The notes beneath the pieces were generated by a model. It ran no database searches, had not been told where the DNA came from, and saw only the letters and a list, made by a program, of their open reading frames with translations. Positions 6,767 through 14,835 of a DNA stretch of 45,182 nt are shown piece by piece. The first letter of the stretch is position 1. Every line of letters starts with the position of its first letter. The translations under genes were made by a program, and so were the position numbers. The stretch is from an uncultured Hungatella sp. (GTDB lineage: Bacteria; Bacillota; Clostridia; Lachnospirales; Lachnospiraceae): the NCBI GenBank assembly GCA_910579515.1, contig CAJTUV010000029.1:1-45182 (forward strand), given 5' to 3'.

Positions 6767-8824
6767 ATGGGAGAGCAAGACGATACCGTGATTTTTGATG
6801 AGGATAAAATTGAGGAAGAGCGCACACTGATTTTAGAGGATGGAGAGGAAGAAATTCAGGAAGAGTCCGAGCAAGAAAGAGCAGAAAACATAGACAATGG
6901 GATTTGGCCTCATCTTGTATTGGAAGAAAGCCAAAAACTTGACTGGGAAACTGAAAAGGGAAGATGTTTTAACTGTATGGAACTCTTTGATGAAGGAGAG
7001 AGGATTTGCCCTCATTGTGGTTTTCAAAGGAGTACCAGTCCCAAAGAGGCTTACCATCTTTATCCGGGTATGGTGTTAAAGAAGCGGTATCTTATGGGAA
7101 CCGTAGTTGGTTTCGGTGGTTTTGGTATTCTGTACAGGGCTTGGGATGCAAAACTGAAGACTATGGTGGCAATCAAGGAATTTTATCCGGCAGGCATGGT
7201 GAATCGAGTGCCAGGGCAGAAGGAGGTCATTCTGTCCACAGGCAGAGGGAGAGAGTCGTATCAGGATCTGTTGTTCAGATTTTTAGATGAGGCGAGGAAT
7301 ACAGCCAAATTTAATCAATCAGAAGAAATTGTTCATGTATTCGACTTTTTTGAGGAAAACGGAACGGCCTATATGGTAATGGAGTATTTAAGAGGAAATT
7401 CGTTTAAGGACGAAATCCGAAAATCCCATGGCAAGGTATCCTGGAAACGAGCACTAGAAGTGATCTTTCCAGTGATAGAGGCGTTAAAGCAAATTCACAA
7501 GGAAGGGATTATTCATAGAGATATAAGCCCAGATAATATTTTTATCTGCGAAGACAAAAAAGTAAAGCTCCTTGATTTTGGCGCTGCTCGGTTTTCAGAT
7601 GGTTCTACAGAAAAAGATTTGACAAGAGTGTTAAAATTAGGTTTTGCACCTCCGGAGCAATACCGTACCAAAAGCAGGCAGGGCCCGTGGACGGATATTT
7701 ATGCTGTGGGAGCAACCTTGTATTTGGCAGTTACTGGCGTCAGGCCAGAGGAGTCCTCTGACAGGGAGCGGGAAGACCATTTAAAGAATCCTAAATCACT
7801 GATTTCAGGACTGCCTGATTATCTGGACAAGACGATCATGAAAGCCATGACCCTGATTCCAGAATTCCGTTTTCAAACTGCAGAGGAGATGCGAAAGGCT
7901 CTGGCTCACGAAAAGACTACCATAGGCATTGAAAAAGAGCTTCGCTTCAGAAAGTGGTTTCGGCGTATCAGCATTGGGGCGGCGCTCCTTATTATAATTC
8001 TAGGAGTGTCAGGTGGATTTTGGATTTATAACAGGCGCAGAGTGGAGGCGACTCTGGAAGGAATTTCACTGTCTTTGTGGATTAATGTTGAAAACGGAAT
8101 TAGACAGGAAGAGGAGACTAGATTTACTCAGGCACTAAATGAATTTACACAAAGCTATCCAGAGGTTACCTTAAATATCTCCTATATTGAGGAAGGATAT
8201 GAGGAGAAGCTTCGCAAGGCATTACAGGAAGGAACAGGTCCTGATTTATTCCAAAGTGCGGGATTAGGCGAAGATATGAAAGAATATCTGGCAGATTTAA
8301 AGCCTCTGAAAGAATTGATTTCTTTGCCAGATTACTATTTTCTGGATAATTATGAGTTTTACTATCCTGACAGAACTAAAATACCCCTCGGTTTTGACGT
8401 GACAGTTGACTATATTAATACTTTGGCAGATGGGGAAGAACAAACGGCGGATTTGGAAGTATTTTTAAACGGTACAGCAAGAAGTTATACGGGGCAGGTA
8501 CGGGATTACTATGCTGTACAGGCGGAATTGTCAGGGTATTATCAGGTGGAAGAGTCAGATGAAATCGTGGAGAAACAGTTTTGTGAAGAGTGGAGTGTGA
8601 GGGCAGCTTCAGGTGAAATGGAACAAGAGGCAGCTTACAGGGTTCTCTACTATCTTTTAGGCGAAAACGGTCAGAACGCTTTGTTTATACTCTCTCATGA
8701 TGCACTTCCCGTTAACAAAGCCATTGCGGATGTCTGGTGGGAAGTATATGGAGAAATGGAATTTATAAAGGAAGAACTTTTACCGCTTTTTCTGACAGAA
8801 GAAGGGGGGCCAAAGTATGAGTAA
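6767..8824 (+). CDS. Membrane Ser/Thr kinase with zinc ribbon and solute-binding-protein-like ectodomain
   Basis: 685 residues. Order: acidic N-terminus (1-60); zinc ribbon with C67/C70 and C81/C84; kinase domain (about 108-380) with glycine loop GFGGFG, catalytic lysine K137 in VAIKEF, H250-R-D252 with PDN, DFG at 270-272 and GFAPPEQY where most kinases have an APE motif; one membrane helix (about 401-420); then about 255 extracellular residues. The ectodomain opens like a family 1 ABC solute-binding protein: LSLWINVE, a helix with FTQALNEF, YPEVTLNISYI and GTGPDLFQSAG. It is not a PASTA region. A sugar or peptide sensor role is inferred. A GGAGGTGAT site precedes the ATG, and its stop overlaps the next kinase gene by eight bases. 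Confidence 0.88.
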   Translation: MGEQDDTVIFDEDKIEEERTLILEDGEEEIQEESEQERAENIDNGIWPHLVLEESQKLDWETEKGRCFNCMELFDEGERICPHCGFQRSTSPKEAYHLYPGMVLKKRYLMGTVVGFGGFGILYRAWDAKLKTMVAIKEFYPAGMVNRVPGQKEVILSTGRGRESYQDLLFRFLDEARNTAKFNQSEEIVHVFDFFEENGTAYMVMEYLRGNSFKDEIRKSHGKVSWKRALEVIFPVIEALKQIHKEGIIHRDISPDNIFICEDKKVKLLDFGAARFSDGSTEKDLTRVLKLGFAPPEQYRTKSRQGPWTDIYAVGATLYLAVTGVRPEESSDREREDHLKNPKSLISGLPDYLDKTIMKAMTLIPEFRFQTAEEMRKALAHEKTTIGIEKELRFRKWFRRISIGAALLIIILGVSGGFWIYNRRRVEATLEGISLSLWINVENGIRQEEETRFTQALNEFTQSYPEVTLNISYIEEGYEEKLRKALQEGTGPDLFQSAGLGEDMKEYLADLKPLKELISLPDYYFLDNYEFYYPDRTKIPLGFDVTVDYINTLADGEEQTADLEVFLNGTARSYTGQVRDYYAVQAELSGYYQVEESDEIVEKQFCEEWSVRAASGEMEQEAAYRVLYYLLGENGQNALFILSHDALPVNKAIADVWWEVYGEMEFIKEELLPLFLTEEGGPKYE

Positions 8825-11057
8825 GCGGTGTTTAGGCTGTATGGGAATCATAAATGATCAGGATACAGTTTGTTCCAAATGTGGATATGTTGAGGGAACT
8901 TTGGCGAAAGAAGCTTATCACCTTCCTCCTGGTTGTGTACTCCGTAAGAGATTTCTGGTAGGCAGAGTTCTTGGATTTGGTGGTTTTGGAGTCACCTATA
9001 TCGGATACGACCAGGTACTGAATATTGTTGTGGCAATTAAGGAATATCTTCCAAGCGAGTTTTCCACCAGAGTACCCGGGCAGACCATGGTTACGATTTA
9101 TTCCGGAGAGCGAGAGGAGCAGTTTCTGGCAGGAAAGGATAAAATGCTTGAGGAAGCCAGACGGCTGGCGGCATTTCAGGACGTGGGCGGTATAGTCAGT
9201 ATCTATGACAGTTTTGAAGAAAACCGCACGGTCTATCTGATCATGGAGTTTCTGGAAGGAGAAACCTTAAAGAAAAAACTTCTCAGAGAGAAAAAATTAA
9301 GCCTAGATGAGTCTTTAAGGATAACCAATGAAGTGTTATCTGCGCTGGAAAGCGTGCATCAAAAAGGGATTATTCACAGAGATGTGGCTCCGGATAATAT
9401 TTATCTGACGAAATCTGGGCAGGTGAAGATTCTGGATTTTGGGGCAGCACGATACGCTACTTCAAAACACAGTCGAAGTTTGTCTATTATGGTGAAGCCA
9501 GGTTATACGCCGGAGGAACAGTACCAGAGTCATGGAAGGCAGGGGCCATGGACAGACGTTTATGCTGTGGCTGCTACTTGTTATCATATGATTACTGGAA
9601 TTGTGCCTGAAGATTCCATGGAACGTGGTATCAAAGATGAGCTGAAGTCTCCATTAAAGTTAGGAATAAAGATTCCTAAAAGTGTAAGCAGGGCCTTGAT
9701 GAACGCACTGAATATCAAGGTGGAAGACAGAACTCAATCTGCAAAAGAATTTAAAGCAGAACTGGCAGCAGCTCAGGTAAAGGTGAAAAAATCTACTCGA
9801 AAAGGGCCGGATTTGATGAAATGGCCTTTGTGGTTAAAAATTCTTGTTGGGATTGGATTAGCTGGAGTTATGGTGTTTTTAGGCCTTTTGGCTGCGAATG
9901 TAATTCAGTTTGATGTGTCCTCATGGTCTCAGGCTTCGGTAGAAGAAGGAATGGTGAGAGTTCCAAGCTTTGTAAATGATACCCAATTAGAGGCGTTAAA
10001 AAAGGGAGAAGAACTAGGGCTTCAGGTAAAGACTAAGGATAAAGAATATTCTGCTCAGGTTCCGGAAGGCAGAGTTTTAAGACAAAGTCCTGAGGCTGGA
10101 CAGGTTGTAAGTAAAGAAGAAATTATTTCTATTACTCTTAGTGCAGGCATTGAGCAGACATTTGTCCCGGATTTTACAGGATATTCTAGGGAAAGAGCAG
10201 AGGAATTAGCCTTGGAGTCAGGGCTTGTGGCAGAATTTGAAGAAGTGGAAGGAACGATGGCTCCCGGAGCAATCCAAGCCCAGAGCCTGGCTCCAGAAAC
10301 TGTTTTAGATACAGGAAGCCAGATTGTTTTGAAAGTGTCTAAGGGGAAAGAACAAACGGGAGTAGGAAGCAGTGTGGTAATCCCCGACTTGGAAGGAGAG
10401 GATTTTGAAGGACTGTCTGATACAGTGTTTTCAAAATACGGCCTGTATCTTATGAAGGAAGAGGCTGTCTTTAGCGATTCGATTCCATCAGGACAGGTGA
10501 TAAAGCAATTACCAGAGGCAGGAACAGAGACAGAGTATTTGGGTGTTTTAACTTTGACAGTCAGTATGGGGCCCAAAAAGGCGATTCTTCCTGATGTGGA
10601 GTATATACCAGGACAGGAAGCCAGGAAACTTTTGGAGGACAGTGGATTTAAGGTGGAAGAGACTTCGGAATATAGTGATACGGTTGAAGCAGGAAGTGTT
10701 ATCAAGCAGAGCGAAGATGGGAATCAATTAGTACGTTTGGGAAGCGAGGTTATTCTGACATTAAGCCTGGGGCCACAGCCAGAAACCCAGGAATCAGAAA
10801 GTCAGCCGGATGTTACACAAAACCAGCGAAATCAGAATAATCAGACCAATCAAAGAAATCAGAATAATAATCAAAATATAGCTCCTGTGCAGCAGCCTAT
10901 TGAAGCTCCTGTACAGCAGCCTATCGAAGCGCCCATTCAGGCTCCTGCTGAAGCGCCTACAGAGGCACCTACAACTGCGGCTCCAGAAACAACTGCCCGA
11001 TCTGAGGAACAAGAAAGATTTGACAATATTCTGGATTTCCAAAATTTATTTCAATAA
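8817..11057 (+). CDS. Membrane Ser/Thr kinase with zinc ribbon and four PASTA repeats
   Basis: 746 residues. Zinc ribbon at the very N-terminus (C5/C8, C19/C22); kinase domain (about 44-318) with GFGGFG, K74 in VAIKEY, H187-R-D189 with PDN, DFG 207-209 and GYTPEEQY in the APE position; transmembrane helix about 338-362; four PASTA repeats at about 379-444, 447-509, 518-585 and 588-653; then an Asn/Gln-rich stretch and APVQQPIE repeats to the end. PASTA kinases (PknB/PrkC) sense muropeptides or lipid II, so this one probably monitors the cell wall. It overlaps the previous kinase gene by eight bases (translational coupling). The low-complexity tail after the PASTA array is unusual. It is not necessarily the housekeeping PrkC, which is normally elsewhere beside prpC and rsgA. 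Confidence 0.92.
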   Translation: MSKRCLGCMGIINDQDTVCSKCGYVEGTLAKEAYHLPPGCVLRKRFLVGRVLGFGGFGVTYIGYDQVLNIVVAIKEYLPSEFSTRVPGQTMVTIYSGEREEQFLAGKDKMLEEARRLAAFQDVGGIVSIYDSFEENRTVYLIMEFLEGETLKKKLLREKKLSLDESLRITNEVLSALESVHQKGIIHRDVAPDNIYLTKSGQVKILDFGAARYATSKHSRSLSIMVKPGYTPEEQYQSHGRQGPWTDVYAVAATCYHMITGIVPEDSMERGIKDELKSPLKLGIKIPKSVSRALMNALNIKVEDRTQSAKEFKAELAAAQVKVKKSTRKGPDLMKWPLWLKILVGIGLAGVMVFLGLLAANVIQFDVSSWSQASVEEGMVRVPSFVNDTQLEALKKGEELGLQVKTKDKEYSAQVPEGRVLRQSPEAGQVVSKEEIISITLSAGIEQTFVPDFTGYSRERAEELALESGLVAEFEEVEGTMAPGAIQAQSLAPETVLDTGSQIVLKVSKGKEQTGVGSSVVIPDLEGEDFEGLSDTVFSKYGLYLMKEEAVFSDSIPSGQVIKQLPEAGTETEYLGVLTLTVSMGPKKAILPDVEYIPGQEARKLLEDSGFKVEETSEYSDTVEAGSVIKQSEDGNQLVRLGSEVILTLSLGPQPETQESESQPDVTQNQRNQNNQTNQRNQNNNQNIAPVQQPIEAPVQQPIEAPIQAPAEAPTEAPTTAAPETTARSEEQERFDNILDFQNLFQ
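10881..10928 (+). repeat. 24-bp coding tandem repeat in the PASTA kinase tail
   Basis: Two near-identical 24-base units (10881-10904 and 10905-10928), each encoding APVQQPIE, are followed by degenerate units rich in Ala, Pro and Glu. Such a repeat can change copy number by slippage and would lengthen or shorten the wall-spanning tail. Confidence 0.8.
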
Positions 11058-11083
11058 AATACTTTTAGAAAAGGAGAAAGGAA

Positions 11084-11851
11084 ATGAAGAAAAGAAGGAA
11101 AGTGATGATAGCAGCGGCACTTTTATCTGTGGGAATGGCTTTCACAGGCTACGCAAGTGGATGGCAACAGAATGAGGCAGATGGAAGATGGAAGTACTAT
11201 TATGACAACGGAGGATTTGCCACAGGCCAGGTTCTCAGAATTGACAAAAAAAATTATCTGTTTGATAGTGAAGGATATATGGTCACTGGGTGGAAAAATA
11301 TGGATGGCTGGTATTATGCAGACCCATCTGGAGTATTGTCTAAAGGTTGGCAGATGGTTGATAATAAGTGGTATTTTTTTGATAATGATTATAAAATGAT
11401 GACGGGCTGGATCAAGGTAAAAAACAGGAACTATTATATGAGAGAAGATGGCAGCATGCAGACAGGAACTTTTGAAGTAGACGGCGAATGGTTTACTGCC
11501 GACCCAGAGACAGGTTCTGTTATAAGAAACAAGAAAGACGTATCCAATAAAGAAAAGAAAATAAAGTACAACACGGATGGAAGTATGGAACTATGGAATG
11601 AGTCTAAGAAAATATGGGAGCCAATAATAGATTCTCAGACTTATAAATATTGTATGATAGAAAAATTGCAGCAGGATTACGCTTCAGGAAAATATACAGA
11701 AGAGAAGTTTGAAGAGGAGGCCACAAAAAACCTGAAAGCTCACATGACCAAGGAGGAGCTGGATGATTTTATTACGGATTGCATCTTTCATTATGCACCT
11801 GATTTGAATTCTGATTATTATGATTTTGATTATGACATTTATTATGATTAA
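11084..11851 (+). CDS. Secreted protein with choline-binding-type cell-wall repeats
   Basis: 255 residues. A basic, hydrophobic signal peptide (about 1-25, ending GYAS) is followed by about five tandem repeats of the cell-wall/choline-binding type between residues 26 and 145, with recurring GW, WYY or WYF and D-x-G patterns (for example TGWKNMDGWYYADPSG). The C-terminal 90 residues are helical and acidic and finish in a Tyr/Asp-rich tail (DYYDFDYDIYYD). There is no catalytic domain, so it probably only binds wall polymers. It follows the PASTA kinase by 26 bases with AAAAGGAGAAAGG upstream, so it is probably the last gene of the operon. The function of the acidic tail is unknown. Confidence 0.82.
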   Translation: MKKRRKVMIAAALLSVGMAFTGYASGWQQNEADGRWKYYYDNGGFATGQVLRIDKKNYLFDSEGYMVTGWKNMDGWYYADPSGVLSKGWQMVDNKWYFFDNDYKMMTGWIKVKNRNYYMREDGSMQTGTFEVDGEWFTADPETGSVIRNKKDVSNKEKKIKYNTDGSMELWNESKKIWEPIIDSQTYKYCMIEKLQQDYASGKYTEEKFEEEATKNLKAHMTKEELDDFITDCIFHYAPDLNSDYYDFDYDIYYD

Positions 11852-11931
11852 TAACAGTATTTAGGATTTTTCTGTGATATAATGAATAAGCCGCTGATGA
11901 AGAGGTTCACATAGCTGTCTTTAAAACTGTA

Positions 11932-11970
11932 ACAAAGGGAGTACCGGAAACACTTGGTGCTCTCTTTTGT
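11932..11970 (+). terminator. Probable intrinsic terminator ending the type VII/kinase operon
   Basis: Imperfect stem with arms 11932-11945 and 11956-11970 (one bulge and two wobbles), ending in a TTTTGT tract. It lies just after the cell-wall-binding gene and just before the proS promoter, which is the expected place. Confidence 0.55.
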
Positions 11971-11972
11971 AG

Positions 11973-12001
11973 TTGACAATCTCTTCAATTTAGCGTAGTA
12001 T
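11973..12001 (+). promoter_or_regulatory. Sigma-A promoter for proS
   Basis: TTGACA at 11973-11978, a 17-base spacer and TAGTAT at 11996-12001. The transcript would have a leader of about 28 bases, so there is no room for a T-box and none of its conserved sequence is seen. Confidence 0.75.
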
Positions 12002-12035
12002 TTTTCATAGCCGACAACAAAAAAGGAGAGCAATC

Positions 12036-13475
12036 ATGGCAAATGACAAGAAACTGGTGGAGGCCATAACCTCCATGGAGGTGGACTTTGCACAATGGTA
12101 CACCGATGTGGTAAAAAAAGCAGAATTGTGTGACTATGCGAGTGTAAAAGGCTGTATGGTGATTAAGCCTGCCGGATATGCTATATGGGAGAATATTCAG
12201 AAGGAACTGGACAAACGTTTTAAGGCTACAGGCGTTGAGAATGTCTATATGCCCATGTTTATTCCAGAAAGTTTGTTGGAAAAAGAAAAGGATCATGTGG
12301 AAGGCTTTGCGCCTGAGGTAGCCTGGGTGACTCATGGAGGATTAGAGCCTCTTCAGGAGAGAATGTGCGTCAGACCTACCTCTGAAACCCTGTTTTGTGA
12401 TTTTTATGCAAAAGAGATTCAGTCCTATCGGAATCTTCCCAAAGTATATAATCAGTGGTGCTCAGTGGTCCGCTGGGAGAAGACGACAAGACCTTTCCTG
12501 CGCTCCAGAGAATTTTTATGGCAGGAGGGACACACTGCCCACGCCACAGCAGAGGAGGCTCAGGAGCGGACGGAACTTATGCTGAACGTGTATGCAGACT
12601 TCTGTGAGGAGGTTCTGGCATTGCCGGTGATAAGAGGCCAGAAGACGGATAAGGAAAAATTCGCGGGAGCCGAGGCTACTTATACCATAGAAGCCCTGAT
12701 GCATGACGGAAAGGCTTTGCAGTCTGGCACCAGCCATAACTTTGGAGACGGGTTTGCAAAAGCCTTTGAAATTCAGTTTTCTGATAAAGACAACACTTTA
12801 AAATATGTTCATCAGACTTCCTGGGGAATGAGCACCCGCTTGATCGGCGCCATCATCATGGCCCATGGAGATGACAACGGTCTGGTTCTTCCGCCCAGAA
12901 TCGCTCCGGTACAGGTGATGATTGTACCCATTCAGCAGAAGAAGGAAGGGGTTCTGAAAAAAGCATTTGAGCTTCAGGACCGTCTGGAAGCTTGTGGCAT
13001 CAGAGTGAAAACAGATGATACGGATAAGAGCCCGGGATGGAAATTCAGTGAATGCGAGATGAGAGGGATTCCTCTTCGGGTGGAGATTGGTCCCAAAGAT
13101 ATGGAACAGAACCAGGCGGTGCTGGTGCGCCGTGACACACATGAAAAGATAGGCGTCTCTTTGGAGGAACTGGAGACCAAGGTTGAGGAGATGCTGGACA
13201 AAATTCAAAAGGATATGTTTGAGCGCGCGAAAGCTCACAGAGAGGCCCACACGTATGAGGCTGTGGATTATGACTCTTTTGTAAAGACGATCAATGAAAA
13301 GCCAGGCTTTGTAAAGGCCATGTGGTGCGGCTGCCAGGAGTGTGAGGATAAGATTAAAGAAGACACAGGAGCCACATCACGCTGCATGCCGTTTGAGCAG
13401 GAGAATTTGGCAGAAACCTGTGTTTGCTGTGGGAAGCCGGCTAAAAAGATGGTTTACTGGGGACGGGCTTATTAA
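12036..13475 (+). CDS. proS: Prolyl-tRNA synthetase, archaeal/eukaryotic-type (ProS type 3)
   Basis: Cytoplasmic class II aminoacyl-tRNA synthetase that charges tRNA-Pro. The 479-residue length, the absence of the bacterial editing insertion, the TSE and RSREFLWQEGHTAHAT class II core motifs and the C-terminal zinc-binding extension with paired cysteines (CGCQEC and CVCCG) ending in a terminal tyrosine are typical of the archaeal-like ProS used by many Clostridia. AAGGAGAG precedes the ATG. It has its own promoter and a strong terminator, so it is a single-gene unit. Confidence 0.97.
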   Translation: MANDKKLVEAITSMEVDFAQWYTDVVKKAELCDYASVKGCMVIKPAGYAIWENIQKELDKRFKATGVENVYMPMFIPESLLEKEKDHVEGFAPEVAWVTHGGLEPLQERMCVRPTSETLFCDFYAKEIQSYRNLPKVYNQWCSVVRWEKTTRPFLRSREFLWQEGHTAHATAEEAQERTELMLNVYADFCEEVLALPVIRGQKTDKEKFAGAEATYTIEALMHDGKALQSGTSHNFGDGFAKAFEIQFSDKDNTLKYVHQTSWGMSTRLIGAIIMAHGDDNGLVLPPRIAPVQVMIVPIQQKKEGVLKKAFELQDRLEACGIRVKTDDTDKSPGWKFSECEMRGIPLRVEIGPKDMEQNQAVLVRRDTHEKIGVSLEELETKVEEMLDKIQKDMFERAKAHREAHTYEAVDYDSFVKTINEKPGFVKAMWCGCQECEDKIKEDTGATSRCMPFEQENLAETCVCCGKPAKKMVYWGRAY

Positions 13476-13501
13476 GAAGATTTAATGTTTGCTAAATGGG
13501 G

Positions 13502-13533
13502 AAAGGGCGCGGCAAAGAGCGGCGCCCTTTTTT
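13502..13533 (+). terminator. Intrinsic terminator of proS
   Basis: Nine-base GC-rich stem (AAAGGGCGC at 13502-13510 pairing with 13522-13530), an 11-base loop and a run of T. Its position rules out an upstream in-frame start at 13489 for the next gene. Confidence 0.88.
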
Positions 13534-13551
13534 AGAGGAAGAGAACAGATC

Positions 13552-14757
13552 ATGAATGAAAGGATTCAGATACCACAACATGCAAAAGAAATCCTGGAAC
13601 GACTCAATCAGCATGGCTTTGAGGCCTACGTGGTAGGCGGCTGTGTCAGAGATTCTCTTCTGGGGCGCCAGCCAGAGGACTGGGACATCACGACCTCTGC
13701 CAGACCTGAGCAGGTAAAAGCCATTTTTGGCAGGACCATTGACACAGGAATCCAGCATGGAACTGTGACGATCATGAGGGGGAAGACTGGGTATGAGGTG
13801 ACCACATACCGTATTGACGGTGAGTATGAGGACAGTCGTCATCCTAAAAATGTGGAATTTACCTCCAATCTGACAGAGGATTTAAAGCGTCGGGATTTTA
13901 CTATCAACGCCATGGCTTACAATCCTAAAGAAGGGCTGGTAGACGTTTTTGGCGGAGAAGAAGATTTAAAAGCAGGTATTGTCCGCTGTGTGGGATTTGC
14001 CATGGACCGGTTTACAGAAGACGCTTTGCGGATTCTCAGGGCCCTCCGTTTTTCAGCCCAATTAGGTTTTGGAATCGAGGAAAACACCTGGAACGCCATA
14101 AAAGACCTGGGTCCCAACCTTGCCCATGTAAGCAAGGAACGGATTCAGATGGAACTGACAAAACTGCTTTTGTCTGCTCATCCACAGGAGATAAAAAATG
14201 TTTTTACCTGTGGTCTGGAAGGATATGTATCAGATACATTTTCCCATATTCAGCCAAAAGAGATCCATATCCCGTCAGAACTTCCTTCGCAGAAATACCT
14301 GCGTTGGGCGGCTTTTTTGAAAAATCAGGAGCCGACACAAGCGGTTCAGATTTTAAGAGAGCTGAAAATGGATCATGATACCATGACAAAGGTGAAGGTT
14401 CTGGTTGGCTGGCTTAGGAGGCCGATTGGAGAAGGAGAGGCTAAGATTCGCAGGACCATGAGCCAGATGACACAAGAATTATATGACAGTTTATTGTTGC
14501 TAAAAGAAGCTGTGGCAGAAGAAATTCCAGAAAGTCCTGGAAAGATTGAAGAGATACAGACCTTGTCTCAAGAGATTCGGCGAAGGGGAGACTGTGTTGG
14601 TCTGAAAACGTTGGCTGTCACAGGCAAAGATTTGATAGAGGCAGGCATGAGGCCGGGAAAAGAATTGGGGGAAATGCTTCAAAGCCTTTTGAACCTGGTT
14701 TTGGAACATCCAGAGATGAACCAGAAAGAATTGCTATTGAGGCAGCTTAAATTGTAA
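13552..14757 (+). CDS. cca: CCA tRNA nucleotidyltransferase / poly(A) polymerase family protein
   Basis: About 401 residues. The N-terminal nucleotidyltransferase domain shows YVVGGCVRD, the metal-binding EDWDITT and a downstream RRDFTINAMA motif, followed by the RRDFTINAMAYNP and RILRALRF helices that define class II CCA-adding enzymes and bacterial poly(A) polymerases. The role is adding or repairing the 3' CCA of tRNAs in the cytoplasm. I take the ATG at 13552, which has AGAGGAAG upstream; a longer reading from 13489 would run through the proS terminator. There is no clear HD domain at the C-terminus. CCA-adding and A-adding activities cannot be separated by inspection. Confidence 0.9.
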   Translation: MNERIQIPQHAKEILERLNQHGFEAYVVGGCVRDSLLGRQPEDWDITTSARPEQVKAIFGRTIDTGIQHGTVTIMRGKTGYEVTTYRIDGEYEDSRHPKNVEFTSNLTEDLKRRDFTINAMAYNPKEGLVDVFGGEEDLKAGIVRCVGFAMDRFTEDALRILRALRFSAQLGFGIEENTWNAIKDLGPNLAHVSKERIQMELTKLLLSAHPQEIKNVFTCGLEGYVSDTFSHIQPKEIHIPSELPSQKYLRWAAFLKNQEPTQAVQILRELKMDHDTMTKVKVLVGWLRRPIGEGEAKIRRTMSQMTQELYDSLLLLKEAVAEEIPESPGKIEEIQTLSQEIRRRGDCVGLKTLAVTGKDLIEAGMRPGKELGEMLQSLLNLVLEHPEMNQKELLLRQLKL

Positions 14758-14769
14758 TGAAAGTTTCAA

Positions 14770-14798
14770 TCATATTCCCACCCTCATCCACATACCCT
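14770..14798 (+). promoter_or_regulatory. Sigma-E-type (mother-cell sporulation) promoter of the cotS-like gene
   Basis: TCATATT at 14770-14776, a 14-base spacer and CATACCCT at 14791-14798. This fits the sigma-E pattern known from Bacillus (KMATATT, about 14-15 bases, CATACAnT) with one departure. Transcription would begin near 14804. Confidence 0.6.
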
Positions 14799-14835
14799 AG
14801 AAGTAGTTATGAAATGGGCGTTTGGAGGGGTGGAT

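Noticed and set aside
10055..10705. 216-codon open frame on the minus strand inside the PASTA kinase gene
   Set aside because: Lies wholly opposite a well-supported PASTA region, has Ser/Pro-rich composition from reverse reading and no ribosome site.
11852..12035. T-box riboswitch before proS
   Set aside because: The promoter at 11973-12001 leaves a leader of about 28 bases and no T-box core sequence (GGGTGGnACCGCG) occurs.
13489..13551. Longer N-terminus for the CCA-adding-type gene
   Set aside because: It would be read through the proS terminator hairpin and has no ribosome site; ATG 13552 has one.
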